Source: Fibrella arboris (GTDB lineage Bacteria; Bacteroidota; Bacteroidia; Cytophagales; Spirosomataceae). Taken from it: a stretch of DNA of 64,000 bases. Location: NCBI RefSeq assembly GCF_041321095.1, contig NZ_JBGGWE010000002.1, positions 578,565-642,564 of the forward strand. The letters run 5' to 3'. Position 1 is the stretch's first letter; each line of letters opens with the position of its first letter. The translations under genes were made by a program, and so were the position numbers. The notes beneath the pieces are model-generated. The model was not told the DNA's origin. It saw only the letters and a program-made list of their open reading frames with translations, and did not search any database. Positions 26,530 through 34,734 of this stretch are shown here, piece after piece.

Positions 26530-27234
26530 GTGGGTTTGCTGATCTGGCGGTTGACGCGTCCCGCCGACGTCATGGCATGGCGGTTTATCGACGGCTACGG
26601 CATCAAATTCCCAACCCGGTTCACGGTGCATGGCTTCGATGTGTCCCGGCACAACAACCGGATTAATTGGGACAGGGTGGCGGCCATGAACGACGGGGGC
26701 ATTCGGATGCAGTTTGTCTTTATTAAGGCCACCGAAGGAGCTACCCTCGGCGACCCGACCTTTACCAAAAACTGGAAAGAGGCCAAACGGGTCGGATTAC
26801 GGCGGGGCGCCTATCATTTCTATCACCCTACGCGTGACCCGATCAAACAGGCAGCCAACTTTATCAAGCGCGTTTCACTTCAGCCGGGAGACCTCCATCC
26901 TGTGCTTGATTTTGAAGTGACCAATGGGGTTGCCGACGAGAAGGTTATCGCCGACCTGCACCTCTTTCTCGACGCGCTGGAGGCAGAATACAATGTCCGC
27001 CCCATTATTTATACAAACCCCAGCCTCTATAAGCGGTTTATCAAAGACAATTTCGAGGTGTACCCCCTCTGGATCGCCGATTACTCGAAAACCAACCTGG
27101 CCCGTTATGATTCGGATAAACTGTATATCTGGCAGCACAACAAAAGCGGATGGGTCAAGGGGATTCGCGGTTTTGTAGACCTGAACACCTTCGTCATGGA
27201 GCCCGAACGGCTGGAGGAACTTTGTATTGACTAA
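26530..27234 (+). CDS. GH25 family lysozyme, membrane-anchored
   Basis: 234 residues from the GTG at 26530. The GH25 signature is complete: HGFDVSRHN near residue 35, FVFIKATEGATLGDPTF, LHPVLDFEV (the DxE pair) and PLWIADYS. The enzyme cuts the glycan strands of peptidoglycan. The start is doubtful. In the same frame, codons from 26494 encode KRLIWLLAGALAV, which with the GTG-started residues makes one complete membrane helix, yet there is no ATG, GTG or TTG between the upstream stop (TAA, 26491) and 26530. The gene is followed closely by an SMP-30 gene. Confidence 0.88.
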   Translation: MGLLIWRLTRPADVMAWRFIDGYGIKFPTRFTVHGFDVSRHNNRINWDRVAAMNDGGIRMQFVFIKATEGATLGDPTFTKNWKEAKRVGLRRGAYHFYHPTRDPIKQAANFIKRVSLQPGDLHPVLDFEVTNGVADEKVIADLHLFLDALEAEYNVRPIIYTNPSLYKRFIKDNFEVYPLWIADYSKTNLARYDSDKLYIWQHNKSGWVKGIRGFVDLNTFVMEPERLEELCID

Positions 27235-27246
27235 TCACTAAAGCGC

Positions 27247-28098
27247 ATGCATATCAGCTCTTTTTTTGCAGGTAACCTGCAACTGGGCGAAGGAATTTTC
27301 GTCGATCAACGGCACAACCATGTCTGGTGGGTCGACATTCTGGAACGGCGGGTGTACCGATCCCACGCCGACGGAACCGATTTACATACCTGGCAAACGC
27401 CGGAACTTGTCGGATTTGTGCTGCCCCACCCCGATGGTGAGCGCTACTGGCTTGGTTTGCAGTCGGGGCCCCATGCAGCCTACCTGCGCGAGCTACAGCC
27501 ACCTGATCTCCAACGCCTGGGTACGGCGGTTAACACGACCTCGCCGCAAATCAGAGTGAACGATGGCAGCCTCTCCGTCGATGGACAGTCACTGTTTGTT
27601 ACCACGATGGACATGGATGCAGCCCAGCCCGTAGGTCGGCTCCTCTGTTACGATCTGTCGGGCAGCGTCATGGATCTGTTGGCCAATTTCATTATTGGCA
27701 ATGGGCCGGCGGTTGCGTCTGACCGTCCGGTTGTTTACGTGGCCGAATCGGAAGGGCACGCTGGCCGGGCCAAAGGCGTGTATGCGGTCGATCTTCAGGC
27801 ACAGTCACCAACCGAAAAAAGGCTAATCGAATGGCCCTACGAAGGGTCTCCCGACGGTGTGTCTATGGGTGCTGCAGGTACGTTGTGGGTAGGTACGTAT
27901 GGGGGAAATCACATTCGCCAGTTCACGCCAGCGGGCCAGCTAATCCGCACCATCGAGCTACCCGCCCTGAATGTGACAAAGGTGGCGGCGGTTGGTAATC
28001 AACTTTATGTGACATCGGCAGCTACCGGTGTTTCGGAGGCCCAACGCCACCAGTATCCGCTAACAGGACACGTACTGGTGATTGATAGCGTAGAATAA
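27247..28098 (+). CDS. SMP-30/gluconolactonase family protein
   Basis: 283 residues forming a six-bladed propeller of the SMP-30 type. Candidate metal ligands are in place: Glu in LGEGIFVD (about 15), Asn in RVNDGSLS, Asn in GNGPAVAS and Asp in GSPDGVSM. WWVDILERRVYR and LWVGTYGGNHIRQF are typical blade ends. Family members hydrolyse sugar lactones; the substrate here is unknown. It starts 12 bases after the lysozyme stop and may be co-transcribed with it, and Pgi follows within 40 bases. Confidence 0.9.
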   Translation: MHISSFFAGNLQLGEGIFVDQRHNHVWWVDILERRVYRSHADGTDLHTWQTPELVGFVLPHPDGERYWLGLQSGPHAAYLRELQPPDLQRLGTAVNTTSPQIRVNDGSLSVDGQSLFVTTMDMDAAQPVGRLLCYDLSGSVMDLLANFIIGNGPAVASDRPVVYVAESEGHAGRAKGVYAVDLQAQSPTEKRLIEWPYEGSPDGVSMGAAGTLWVGTYGGNHIRQFTPAGQLIRTIELPALNVTKVAAVGNQLYVTSAATGVSEAQRHQYPLTGHVLVIDSVE

Positions 28099-28136
28099 AC
28101 GTCGATATTCGCACTGCTTTTTAATTGACTACAACC

Positions 28137-29786
28137 ATGTTGACCAATCATCCTTTTCGGGCCCTCCCTGCCTACACCCAACTGAAAGCCCATTTCGACG
28201 CAACGGAATCGACTCACCTGCGCGATCTGTTTGCCGAAAACCCGGACCGATTCAACCAGTTCTCGCTTCGTTTCGAGGATATGCTCGTTGACTTCTCGAA
28301 GAACCGTGTGACCACCGAAACAATGGACCTGCTCCGCAAGCTGGCAGAACAGGCCGGCCTTCGCGACGCTATTGGCAAGATGTTCTCGGGCGATAAGATC
28401 AACGGAACCGAAGACCGGCCTGTACTACACATAGCGCTGCGTAACCGGTCAAACACACCGATTCGGGTTGATGGCGATGATGTGATGCCCGGCGTAAATG
28501 CGGTACTCGACCACATGCGTGATTTTTCGGAACAGCTCGGCACGGGTGCGTGGAAAGGCCATACGGGTGAGGCCATTACCGACATCGTGAACATCGGCAT
28601 CGGTGGATCAGATTTAGGGCCGGTCATGGTAACCGAAGCGCTGAAACCCTACGCACGACCAAACATCCGGGTTCATTTCGTTTCTAACGTAGACGGCGTC
28701 CATATCTATGAGACCCTGCAACAGGTACGTCCCGAAACTACCCTGTTCATGATTGCCTCGAAGACCTTTACGACACAGGAGACAATGGCCAATGCCAACT
28801 CGGCGCGGGATTGGTTTCTGGAGCATGGCGGCACAACAGAAGGAATTGCCCGGCATTTTGTCGCTATTTCTACAAACGAGAAAGCAGTGACGGCTTTTGG
28901 CATTGATGCGGCCAACATGTTTGGATTCTGGGACTGGGTGGGCGGTCGTTATTCGCTTTGGTCGGCCATTGGCCTCTCGATCGCGTGCTACATTGGCTTC
29001 GACCATTTTGCAGAGTTACTGGCTGGTGGTCACGTCATGGATAATCACTTCCGCGACACGCCGCTGGCGCAGAACATTCCGGTAACACTTGCCCTGCTGG
29101 GCATCTGGTACAATAATTTTTACGGGGCTCAGTCGCAGGCCATTTTACCGTACGATCAATATATGCACCGGTTCGCGGCCTATTTTCAGCAGGGTGACAT
29201 GGAAAGTAATGGCAAATCAGTGGACCGAAATGGCAATCCTACTGACTACCAGACCGGGCCCATCATCTGGGGCGAGCCCGGTACGAATGGGCAACACGCT
29301 TTCTACCAGCTCATTCACCAGGGCACTAAACTAATTCCCTGCGACTTCATCGCCCCTGCCATCAGCCACCGCCCCCTGGGGAATCATCACACGCTGTTGC
29401 TCTCTAATTTCTTTGCGCAGACAGAGGCGCTGATGAACGGCAAAACAGAGGAAGAAGCAGCGGATGAGTTGCAAAAAGCGGGAAGATCGGCCGACGAAAT
29501 CGCGCAGATTGCCCCATTTAAAGCGTTTTCGGGCAACCGGCCTACCAACTCATTCCTGCTTAAACAACTAACTCCCAGAGCCCTGGGAAGTCTGATTGCT
29601 ATGTATGAGCATAAGATTTTTACGCAGGGTGTTATCTGGAATATCTTCAGCTTCGACCAGTGGGGTGTTGAGCTGGGCAAACAGCTGGCCAGTAAAATCC
29701 TGCCCGAGCTGGAGACAGATACTGCCGTTACCTCGCACGACAGTTCGACCAACGGACTGATAAATGCCTACAAGCAAATGCGGTAG
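28137..29786 (+). CDS. pgi: Glucose-6-phosphate isomerase
   Basis: 549 residues from the ATG at 28137; a TTG four codons earlier is open. It interconverts glucose 6-phosphate and fructose 6-phosphate. Characteristic blocks are GIGGSDLGPVMVTEAL, SKTFTTQETMAN, GEPGTNGQHAFYQLIHQG (catalytic Glu and His region) and the PGI signature FSFDQWGVELGK with the catalytic Lys. Length is normal for the large form. It is followed by a clear terminator. Confidence 0.97.
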   Translation: MLTNHPFRALPAYTQLKAHFDATESTHLRDLFAENPDRFNQFSLRFEDMLVDFSKNRVTTETMDLLRKLAEQAGLRDAIGKMFSGDKINGTEDRPVLHIALRNRSNTPIRVDGDDVMPGVNAVLDHMRDFSEQLGTGAWKGHTGEAITDIVNIGIGGSDLGPVMVTEALKPYARPNIRVHFVSNVDGVHIYETLQQVRPETTLFMIASKTFTTQETMANANSARDWFLEHGGTTEGIARHFVAISTNEKAVTAFGIDAANMFGFWDWVGGRYSLWSAIGLSIACYIGFDHFAELLAGGHVMDNHFRDTPLAQNIPVTLALLGIWYNNFYGAQSQAILPYDQYMHRFAAYFQQGDMESNGKSVDRNGNPTDYQTGPIIWGEPGTNGQHAFYQLIHQGTKLIPCDFIAPAISHRPLGNHHTLLLSNFFAQTEALMNGKTEEEAADELQKAGRSADEIAQIAPFKAFSGNRPTNSFLLKQLTPRALGSLIAMYEHKIFTQGVIWNIFSFDQWGVELGKQLASKILPELETDTAVTSHDSSTNGLINAYKQMR

Positions 29787-29820
29787 CTACTAAACAATCT
29801 AATAATTCTATAGGTTAAAG

Positions 29821-29847
29821 AGGCGTGACTTACATCACGCCTTTTTT
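29821..29847 (+). terminator. Intrinsic terminator of pgi
   Basis: AGGCGTGA (29821-29828) pairs with TCACGCCT (29835-29842) and is followed by a T-run. Confidence 0.85.
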
Positions 29848-29867
29848 AGTGTCCAACAAAAAACGTT

Positions 29868-31028
29868 ATGAAGATGAACAAGGTACTTTTTGCTGTCGGC
29901 TTACTGTCGGCAGGCATGGCAGTTGGCCAGAGTCAGACGACCAGAACGTCGTCGACAACGACGAGCACGTCGAACTACAATACGTCGAATACAAACAACG
30001 AGAACAGCCGGAACGCCACTATGGGAACAAACAGTAGCACTGACCGGCCCATGTCGACCACAACGAATCCCAACAACCGGACAGGCTCGTCAACGGGCAT
30101 GGGTACATCGGGCATGTCAACGGGTTCATACAGCAACTCATCGACCAACGGCAGTTACAACAGCATGGGTAACTCGGGGATGACCACAGGTACGTATAGT
30201 GGTTCTTCCGCATCGGGTAATTACAACAGCAATTCTGGCTACGGGTCATCAACGACAACCCCACAGAACAGTGGTAGCTACAATACCAATAGCCCATATA
30301 ACGGGTCGACCACAACACCATCGGCTACGGGCAGTTACAACACAAACAGTGTAGGTACAGGTACGTCGGCTACTACACCAACGGCTACTGATTACAACTC
30401 ATCAGCCAACACGGGCTCGACGGTCACGACCAACAGCACCTATTCTACCGGAACAGCCACCACGCGCCCTTACCGCACAAAGGATTATAAAAACTTTGCC
30501 TACGGCATTTACGCTGGCTTGAACTCGACACGTTTCCGCGGCGAAAGCATCGATACAGAGAATCCATCGGGGCGGATAGGCTATCAGGCCGGTTTCTTTG
30601 TACGGGGCGGAGGCCGCCTGTACGGGCAGATTGGTGCTGAATATTTTGCTTCCAGCTCGAACTATTTCCGTCCTGGAGACGGGCAGTCGGCCGCTGCTAT
30701 TCGGGATCAGATCAACATCCAGTATGTCCAGATTCCAGTTTACATTGGCTTCAAACTAACCGAGTCTGATCGGGGAATTTCGGCCATTCGCTTACAGGTA
30801 GGTGCTGAATATGCTAACCGGATCAGTTCATCGAGCGGGCAGTTCAACCTGAGCAACTCTGAAATTAAAAGCGGTTCTTTCAACGCCCTGGGGCAGTTAG
30901 GTTTCGATATTGGTCCGTTCCTGATCGACCTGACTTATCACCATGGCCTGAGCGATGCGGTACAGATCAATACGTTCCAGGGATCATCACGCCGTATTCT
31001 TAGCGCCAGCGTTGGCTTCAAATTCTAG
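29868..31028 (+). CDS. Outer-membrane beta-barrel protein with Ser/Thr/Asn-rich N-terminal tract
   Basis: 386 residues with a signal peptide (MKMNKVLFAVGLLSAGMAVGQ). Residues about 22-205 are low-complexity Ser/Thr/Asn/Gly with repeats such as GSYNTNS and TTTP, probably disordered. The C-terminal 180 residues form a PorT-like barrel with KNFAYGIYAGLNSTRF, GRIGYQAGFFVRGGGRLYGQ and the terminal strand RRILSASVGFKF, ending in Phe as outer-membrane proteins do. The barrel closely matches that of the next gene (31190-32098), so the two are tandem duplicates with unrelated N-terminal tracts. The ligand is unknown. Confidence 0.88.
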   Translation: MKMNKVLFAVGLLSAGMAVGQSQTTRTSSTTTSTSNYNTSNTNNENSRNATMGTNSSTDRPMSTTTNPNNRTGSSTGMGTSGMSTGSYSNSSTNGSYNSMGNSGMTTGTYSGSSASGNYNSNSGYGSSTTTPQNSGSYNTNSPYNGSTTTPSATGSYNTNSVGTGTSATTPTATDYNSSANTGSTVTTNSTYSTGTATTRPYRTKDYKNFAYGIYAGLNSTRFRGESIDTENPSGRIGYQAGFFVRGGGRLYGQIGAEYFASSSNYFRPGDGQSAAAIRDQINIQYVQIPVYIGFKLTESDRGISAIRLQVGAEYANRISSSSGQFNLSNSEIKSGSFNALGQLGFDIGPFLIDLTYHHGLSDAVQINTFQGSSRRILSASVGFKF

Positions 31029-31073
31029 AACGCAGTCTAGAGGAGTGCGCCGTCTATAAACAGGACGGCTATG

Positions 31074-31105
31074 AGGGTCGCCCCAAATGGGGTGACCCTT
31101 TTTAT
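31074..31105 (+). terminator. Intrinsic terminator after the first barrel gene
   Basis: AGGGTCGCCCC (31074-31084) pairs with GGGGTGACCCT (31089-31099), with one G-U-type mismatch and an AAAT loop, followed by a T-run. Confidence 0.85.
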
Positions 31106-31189
31106 TTCTATAGACTCAGTAGATAAATCTGCAAACAATCTGTCAAAAGCACCGGTTGTCAAACTGTAGTATATTAACTCAACAACGTT

Positions 31190-32098
31190 ATGAAAAAGCA
31201 AGTACGGGCCATTGCCCTGGTAGCCTTCTCCATAGGAGCCAGTATGCTGGGAGCCTCCACCGCGCTGGCACAGCGCTATGACGATAACCGGGTAGACGAT
31301 CGGCGGCGGGTAGACGACCAGTATGATCGGCGCGACGACCGGCGGGATGATCGATTCGATGATCGCGACCGGCAGCTGCGCGATCGGGACCTACGCCGAA
31401 CCGACAGCCGGTCTGGCACTGAGTATCGCGACAGAAATGCTGGTCGGCAGTATAGCCTTGACGATCTGAGCAAGGCTTACGATGAAGGATTTGATGACGG
31501 GCAGAAGTCGCAGGAAAAGCAGACCAGACAGACGCACCGCGAAAACTACAAGAACTTCACCTTCGGCATTTATGGCGGTGCCAATTCGACTCGTTTTCAG
31601 GGTGAAGCTATCGATGCCAACGGTAACGCTACCGGGCTGGCTGGCCGGCTGGGTTATCAGCTCGGTTTCTTCGTGCGGGGAGGCGGAAGGCTGTACGGCC
31701 AGATCGGCGCTGAGTATTTAACGTCCAGTTCTGAATTTTACCGGGCGGGCGATGGCAGCACCGTGAAAGATATTACGTCGAATGTCGACCAGCAGTACCT
31801 GCACGTACCTGCCTATGTAGGCATCAAGCTGGCCCAGTCTGAACGGGGTGTATCGGGCATTCGCCTGCAGGTTGGCGCCGAGTTTGCGACGCCACTGGCC
31901 GGTAACAACAGCGTGCTGAACCTGCAACGCAGTGATTTCAACGACGCCACGCTGAACGGTCTGGCCAACATCGGTTTCGACGCCGGTCCGCTTTTCCTCG
32001 ACTTTGTGTATCACCACGGCTTCCAGAATGTGCTGCGCGACAACACCTCCAATTCGCAGCGTCGCATTCTGGGGGTGAACCTGGGCTTCAAGTTTTAA
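31190..32098 (+). CDS. Outer-membrane beta-barrel protein with Asp/Arg-rich N-terminal tract
   Basis: 302 residues with a signal peptide ending near ALAQR (about residue 28). Residues about 29-95 are a strongly charged Asp/Arg repeat (DRRDDRRDDRFDDRDRQLRD), probably disordered. The C-terminal barrel has KNFTFGIYGGANSTRF, GRLGYQLGFFVRGGGRLYGQ, IRLQVGAEFATPL and the end RRILGVNLGFKF, parallel to the gene before it at nearly every block. The pair arose by duplication with replacement of the N-terminal segment. Function is unknown. Confidence 0.88.
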   Translation: MKKQVRAIALVAFSIGASMLGASTALAQRYDDNRVDDRRRVDDQYDRRDDRRDDRFDDRDRQLRDRDLRRTDSRSGTEYRDRNAGRQYSLDDLSKAYDEGFDDGQKSQEKQTRQTHRENYKNFTFGIYGGANSTRFQGEAIDANGNATGLAGRLGYQLGFFVRGGGRLYGQIGAEYLTSSSEFYRAGDGSTVKDITSNVDQQYLHVPAYVGIKLAQSERGVSGIRLQVGAEFATPLAGNNSVLNLQRSDFNDATLNGLANIGFDAGPLFLDFVYHHGFQNVLRDNTSNSQRRILGVNLGFKF

Positions 32099-32144
32099 GC
32101 CTCAGCCAGGATTACAATAGACAACGGCAGTAAACTGAAAACCC

Positions 32145-32190
32145 AAAACGGGGGTTCAACAGGCACAGAGATCTGTTGAACCCCCGTTTT
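32145..32190. terminator. Perfect 18-bp hairpin
   Basis: 32145-32162 pairs exactly with 32173-32190 with a 10-base loop and A/T ends. It ends the barrel transcript, two bases before the next start codon. Confidence 0.75.
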
Positions 32191-32192
32191 GT

Positions 32193-32759
32193 ATGAATAC
32201 GCTCTTCCCCATTTTTGTTAAGCTCGATCAGCTACAGACGCTCATTGTGGGCGGTGGGTACGTTGGTCTGGAGAAGCTGACGGCTGTGCTGGCCAATTCG
32301 CCCGACGCCCCCGTTACGCTGGTGGCTCCAGCCATTCGCGCTGAGATTCACGAGCTTGCCGCGCAACACCCGGCCGTTACACTAGTGTCAGGTACGTATC
32401 AGCCCGAACTACTGGCCAACAAAGATCTGGTGATCGTTGGCACCAACGACAAAGCCGTGAATCAACAGGTTCAGCTCGATTGCAAGGCCCGCAAAATTCT
32501 GGTCAACGTAGCCGACACGCCCCCACTCTGTGATTTTTATTTGAGTTCGGTCGTAAAAAAAGGCGACCTAAAGATCGCCATTTCAACAAACGGTAAGTCG
32601 CCCACCTTCGCCAAGCGGTTTCGGGAGGTACTGGAAGAGATGCTCCCCGACACGTTGCAGGAAACCCTCGATAACCTCACCGCTATCCGAAAGCAGCTAA
32701 CCGGTGATTTTCAGGCCAAAATGGATCGGCTCAATGAGATAACAAAGGTCTTGAAATGA
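32193..32759 (+). CDS. Siroheme-synthase N-terminal-like protein (precorrin-2 dehydrogenase)
   Basis: 188 residues. It matches the short CysG N-terminal/Met8-like family that oxidises precorrin-2 to sirohydrochlorin with NAD and may insert iron. The NAD-binding loop is IVGGGYVGLEKLTAVL (about residues 19-34), and a second landmark is NVADTPPLCDFYLSSVVKKGDLKIAISTNGKSPTFAKR. The C-terminal third is helical. No uroporphyrinogen methyltransferase is fused or adjacent, so siroheme genes are probably elsewhere. It starts two bases after an 18-bp hairpin. Confidence 0.9.
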   Translation: MNTLFPIFVKLDQLQTLIVGGGYVGLEKLTAVLANSPDAPVTLVAPAIRAEIHELAAQHPAVTLVSGTYQPELLANKDLVIVGTNDKAVNQQVQLDCKARKILVNVADTPPLCDFYLSSVVKKGDLKIAISTNGKSPTFAKRFREVLEEMLPDTLQETLDNLTAIRKQLTGDFQAKMDRLNEITKVLK

Positions 32760-32865
32760 TCTGTTCGTCTGCGGCACTATCAATAGAGACCATTCGCCGC
32801 AAGCCAATGATGCACTCCCTACTGGTAGCGGAACAACCACTTCATGCCCTTCGCTCACCGATTGT

Positions 32866-33258
32866 TTAATTCGTATAGCTATCGACCATGCGCTTGATGG
32901 TGGTCCAGCGGCGGCGTGAAATGGAGAGGCGCTCACCCGTAGTGAGCACGACATAGGCGCCGGTCTGGTCGCGCTCGACATCTAAGATATAGCGGGCATT
33001 GACCAGGCAATTGCGGTGAAGCCGGAAGAAGAATTGATTGGGTAGCTTCGGCTCGTAGAATTTCAGGGTACGTGGCATGAGCATCCGTTTCCCATCTTTC
33101 CAGTTGAGCCAGGTATAATTAGTCTCAGACTGAAGGTAAACAAGGTTGACAACGGGAAAAGACTGTTGGCCACATTCGCGCTGATAGAGGCGCAGCGTAG
33201 GCCACTCGTCGAAACCGGTTCGATTGGCAGCCTGTGCCGAAGCTGTAGACGTAGTCAT
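32866..33258 (-). CDS. Stand-alone LytTR DNA-binding protein
   Basis: 130 residues from the ATG at 33256-33258; an ATG 14 codons upstream is also open. Nearly the whole protein is a LytTR domain: VNLVYLQSETNYTWLNW, FFFRLHRNCLVNARYILDV and SISRRRW are the usual blocks. There is no receiver domain, so it is not a classical two-component regulator. A small multi-helix membrane protein gene lies just upstream on the same strand. LytTR proteins paired with membrane inhibitors are known elsewhere as LytTR regulatory systems; a similar role here is inference. Confidence 0.88.
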   Translation of the reverse strand: MTTSTASAQAANRTGFDEWPTLRLYQRECGQQSFPVVNLVYLQSETNYTWLNWKDGKRMLMPRTLKFYEPKLPNQFFFRLHRNCLVNARYILDVERDQTGAYVVLTTGERLSISRRRWTTIKRMVDSYTN

Positions 33259-33406
33259 ATTAGTTTTCAGTAATGTGAGTTGGTTAAATAGATGTGTCAA
33301 ATCTATAGCGAACTTTAACTGAAAACTACTCTAACTACCGGTGTTGTAGGTTATTGAGGGTGATTGGTATGCAGACGTGCCTTGTTTGTATGCCAAAAGC
33401 AGCCAG

Positions 33407-33751
33407 TCAAAAGGCAAGCCAATTGGGAAGAGCAGGCGATTTGTGGCCCAGCACAACGAAGTAGATGAGGGCGGCCAGCACGCAATACCCAATGGCCAGC
33501 CATTTTTTCTTCTGCGTGAAGAGCACCGTGTTGTGGTGGTAGTCATACACCATCGAAGCGGTGAGCCCGGCAATCATCATAACGAACGAAAGAATACCAA
33601 GATCGGTCCGGTAGAAACGCAGAACAGCCAGCATAGGCGCTCCGGCCGTGACATAGAGCAGCCAGCAACCAAAACCCGCCCGGTACAGATAGACACTGAG
33701 GCGGGGGTCGTTCTTTAAGTCGAATAAGTCATTGGAAACTTTTTCGGACAT
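33407..33751 (-). CDS. Small multi-pass membrane protein
   Basis: 114 residues from the ATG at 33749-33751 (an ATG 11 codons earlier is open). After a charged N-terminus (NDLFDLKNDPRLSVYLYRAG) come three or four hydrophobic segments: WLLYVTAGAPMLAVLRFY, LSFVMMIAGLTASMVYDY and WLAIGYCVLAALIYFVVLGH. No family is recognised. It lies upstream of the LytTR gene on the same strand with a 148-base gap, so the pair may form an operon. Confidence 0.72.
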   Translation of the reverse strand: MSEKVSNDLFDLKNDPRLSVYLYRAGFGCWLLYVTAGAPMLAVLRFYRTDLGILSFVMMIAGLTASMVYDYHHNTVLFTQKKKWLAIGYCVLAALIYFVVLGHKSPALPNWLAF

Positions 33752-33815
33752 GCGCTTTGTCTGTTTAATACATTGAAGATACATTCTTTTCTGATTGTGT
33801 CAAAACCAGTTAGCC

Positions 33816-34274
33816 ATGAACACTCCCGATGCTACCGTGGTAGCCCCCACCTATAACACCATGACCGTTGATCTTGTCCGGGTCGACGACTCGTTTCATT
33901 TCGCCGCGACTGGCGTATCCAACGTTACCCTCGACATTGACGGCTCGGCCGAAATTGGCGGACACAATGCCGGGGCGCGGCCAATGGAGATGCTGTTGAT
34001 GGGCCTGGCTGGTTGTAGTGCCATCGACGTAATCGTGATTCTGAACAAGCAAAAACAGGTGATCGACGATTTCCGAATCCAGGTACGTGGTCAGCGCGAA
34101 GACGGGGCCACACCAGCCCCTTTCAAACAGATTCACATCGAATACCGCCTGACAGGTTCGCTCGACGAAGCAAAAGTTCGCCGCGCCATTGAGCTGTCGA
34201 TGGACAAGTATTGCTCAGCAACCGCCCAGCTACGACCAACCGCCGATATTTCCTGGTCGCTGGTGCTAAACTAG
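33816..34274 (+). CDS. OsmC family protein
   Basis: 152 residues from the ATG at 33816; a TTG-type start seven codons earlier is possible. Redox cysteines are seen in MGLAGCSAIDVIVILNKQ and DKYCSATAQLRP. This looks like the YhfA/OsmC branch rather than Ohr. Family members reduce organic peroxides. It is divergent from the small membrane protein gene. It shares only the fold with the OsmC protein at 4591-5016. Confidence 0.92.
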   Translation: MNTPDATVVAPTYNTMTVDLVRVDDSFHFAATGVSNVTLDIDGSAEIGGHNAGARPMEMLLMGLAGCSAIDVIVILNKQKQVIDDFRIQVRGQREDGATPAPFKQIHIEYRLTGSLDEAKVRRAIELSMDKYCSATAQLRPTADISWSLVLN

Positions 34275-34423
34275 CATCCACGCACGCTATACGGCGAAGA
34301 GGTAACAGAGCTCTTACTGCGTTTACCGGCGGTGTAGGGTCGACTACCATAACCACCTGAAGTTAGCTCACTTTTCTGGTCCAGAATTTGTAGCTTGTTC
34401 GCCAAACAAACCAAGTTACTACC

Positions 34424-34597
34424 ATGAAAAACCTGTTGATGGGCCTTGCCCTGGTTGCTACACTGTCGTCGGCTGCGTTTGCTGGCGATGCCGTCAAGGA
34501 GAAAAAAGCCAAGAAGGCAAAAGCTGAAAATTGCGAGAAAAAGTGTGAGAAGGGCACTGGCGGTCCTGCATGCTGCATGAAGAAAGCGCAGGCGTAG
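34424..34597 (+). CDS. 57-residue secreted Lys/Cys-rich peptide
   Basis: A short open frame with a clear signal peptide (MKNLLMGLALVATLSSAAFA) cleaved before about residue 21, leaving a mature peptide of some 37 residues with many lysines and four cysteines: Cys37, Cys41, Cys50 and Cys51 (NCEKKCEKGTGGPACCMKK). The start codon and an intrinsic terminator downstream support a real gene. The Cys pattern could bind metal or form disulfides. I do not recognise a named family. Confidence 0.72.
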   Translation: MKNLLMGLALVATLSSAAFAGDAVKEKKAKKAKAENCEKKCEKGTGGPACCMKKAQA

Positions 34598-34618
34598 CCC
34601 GACTAACGTAGCGTCTGC

Positions 34619-34670
34619 AAGGCCCACTATGTACTTTGCCCGATCCGGCAATGTATGTAGTGGGCCTTTT
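34619..34670. terminator. Terminator hairpin after the small peptide gene
   Basis: AAGGCCCACTA (34619-34629) pairs with TAGTGGGCCTT (34658-34668), followed by a T-run. Confidence 0.7.
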
Positions 34671-34734
34671 GCGTTGGTTTTTGCTAACTTTCCCGCCCTT
34701 AACGAGTTCCTTTTCTAAGCACATTAATCAACCT

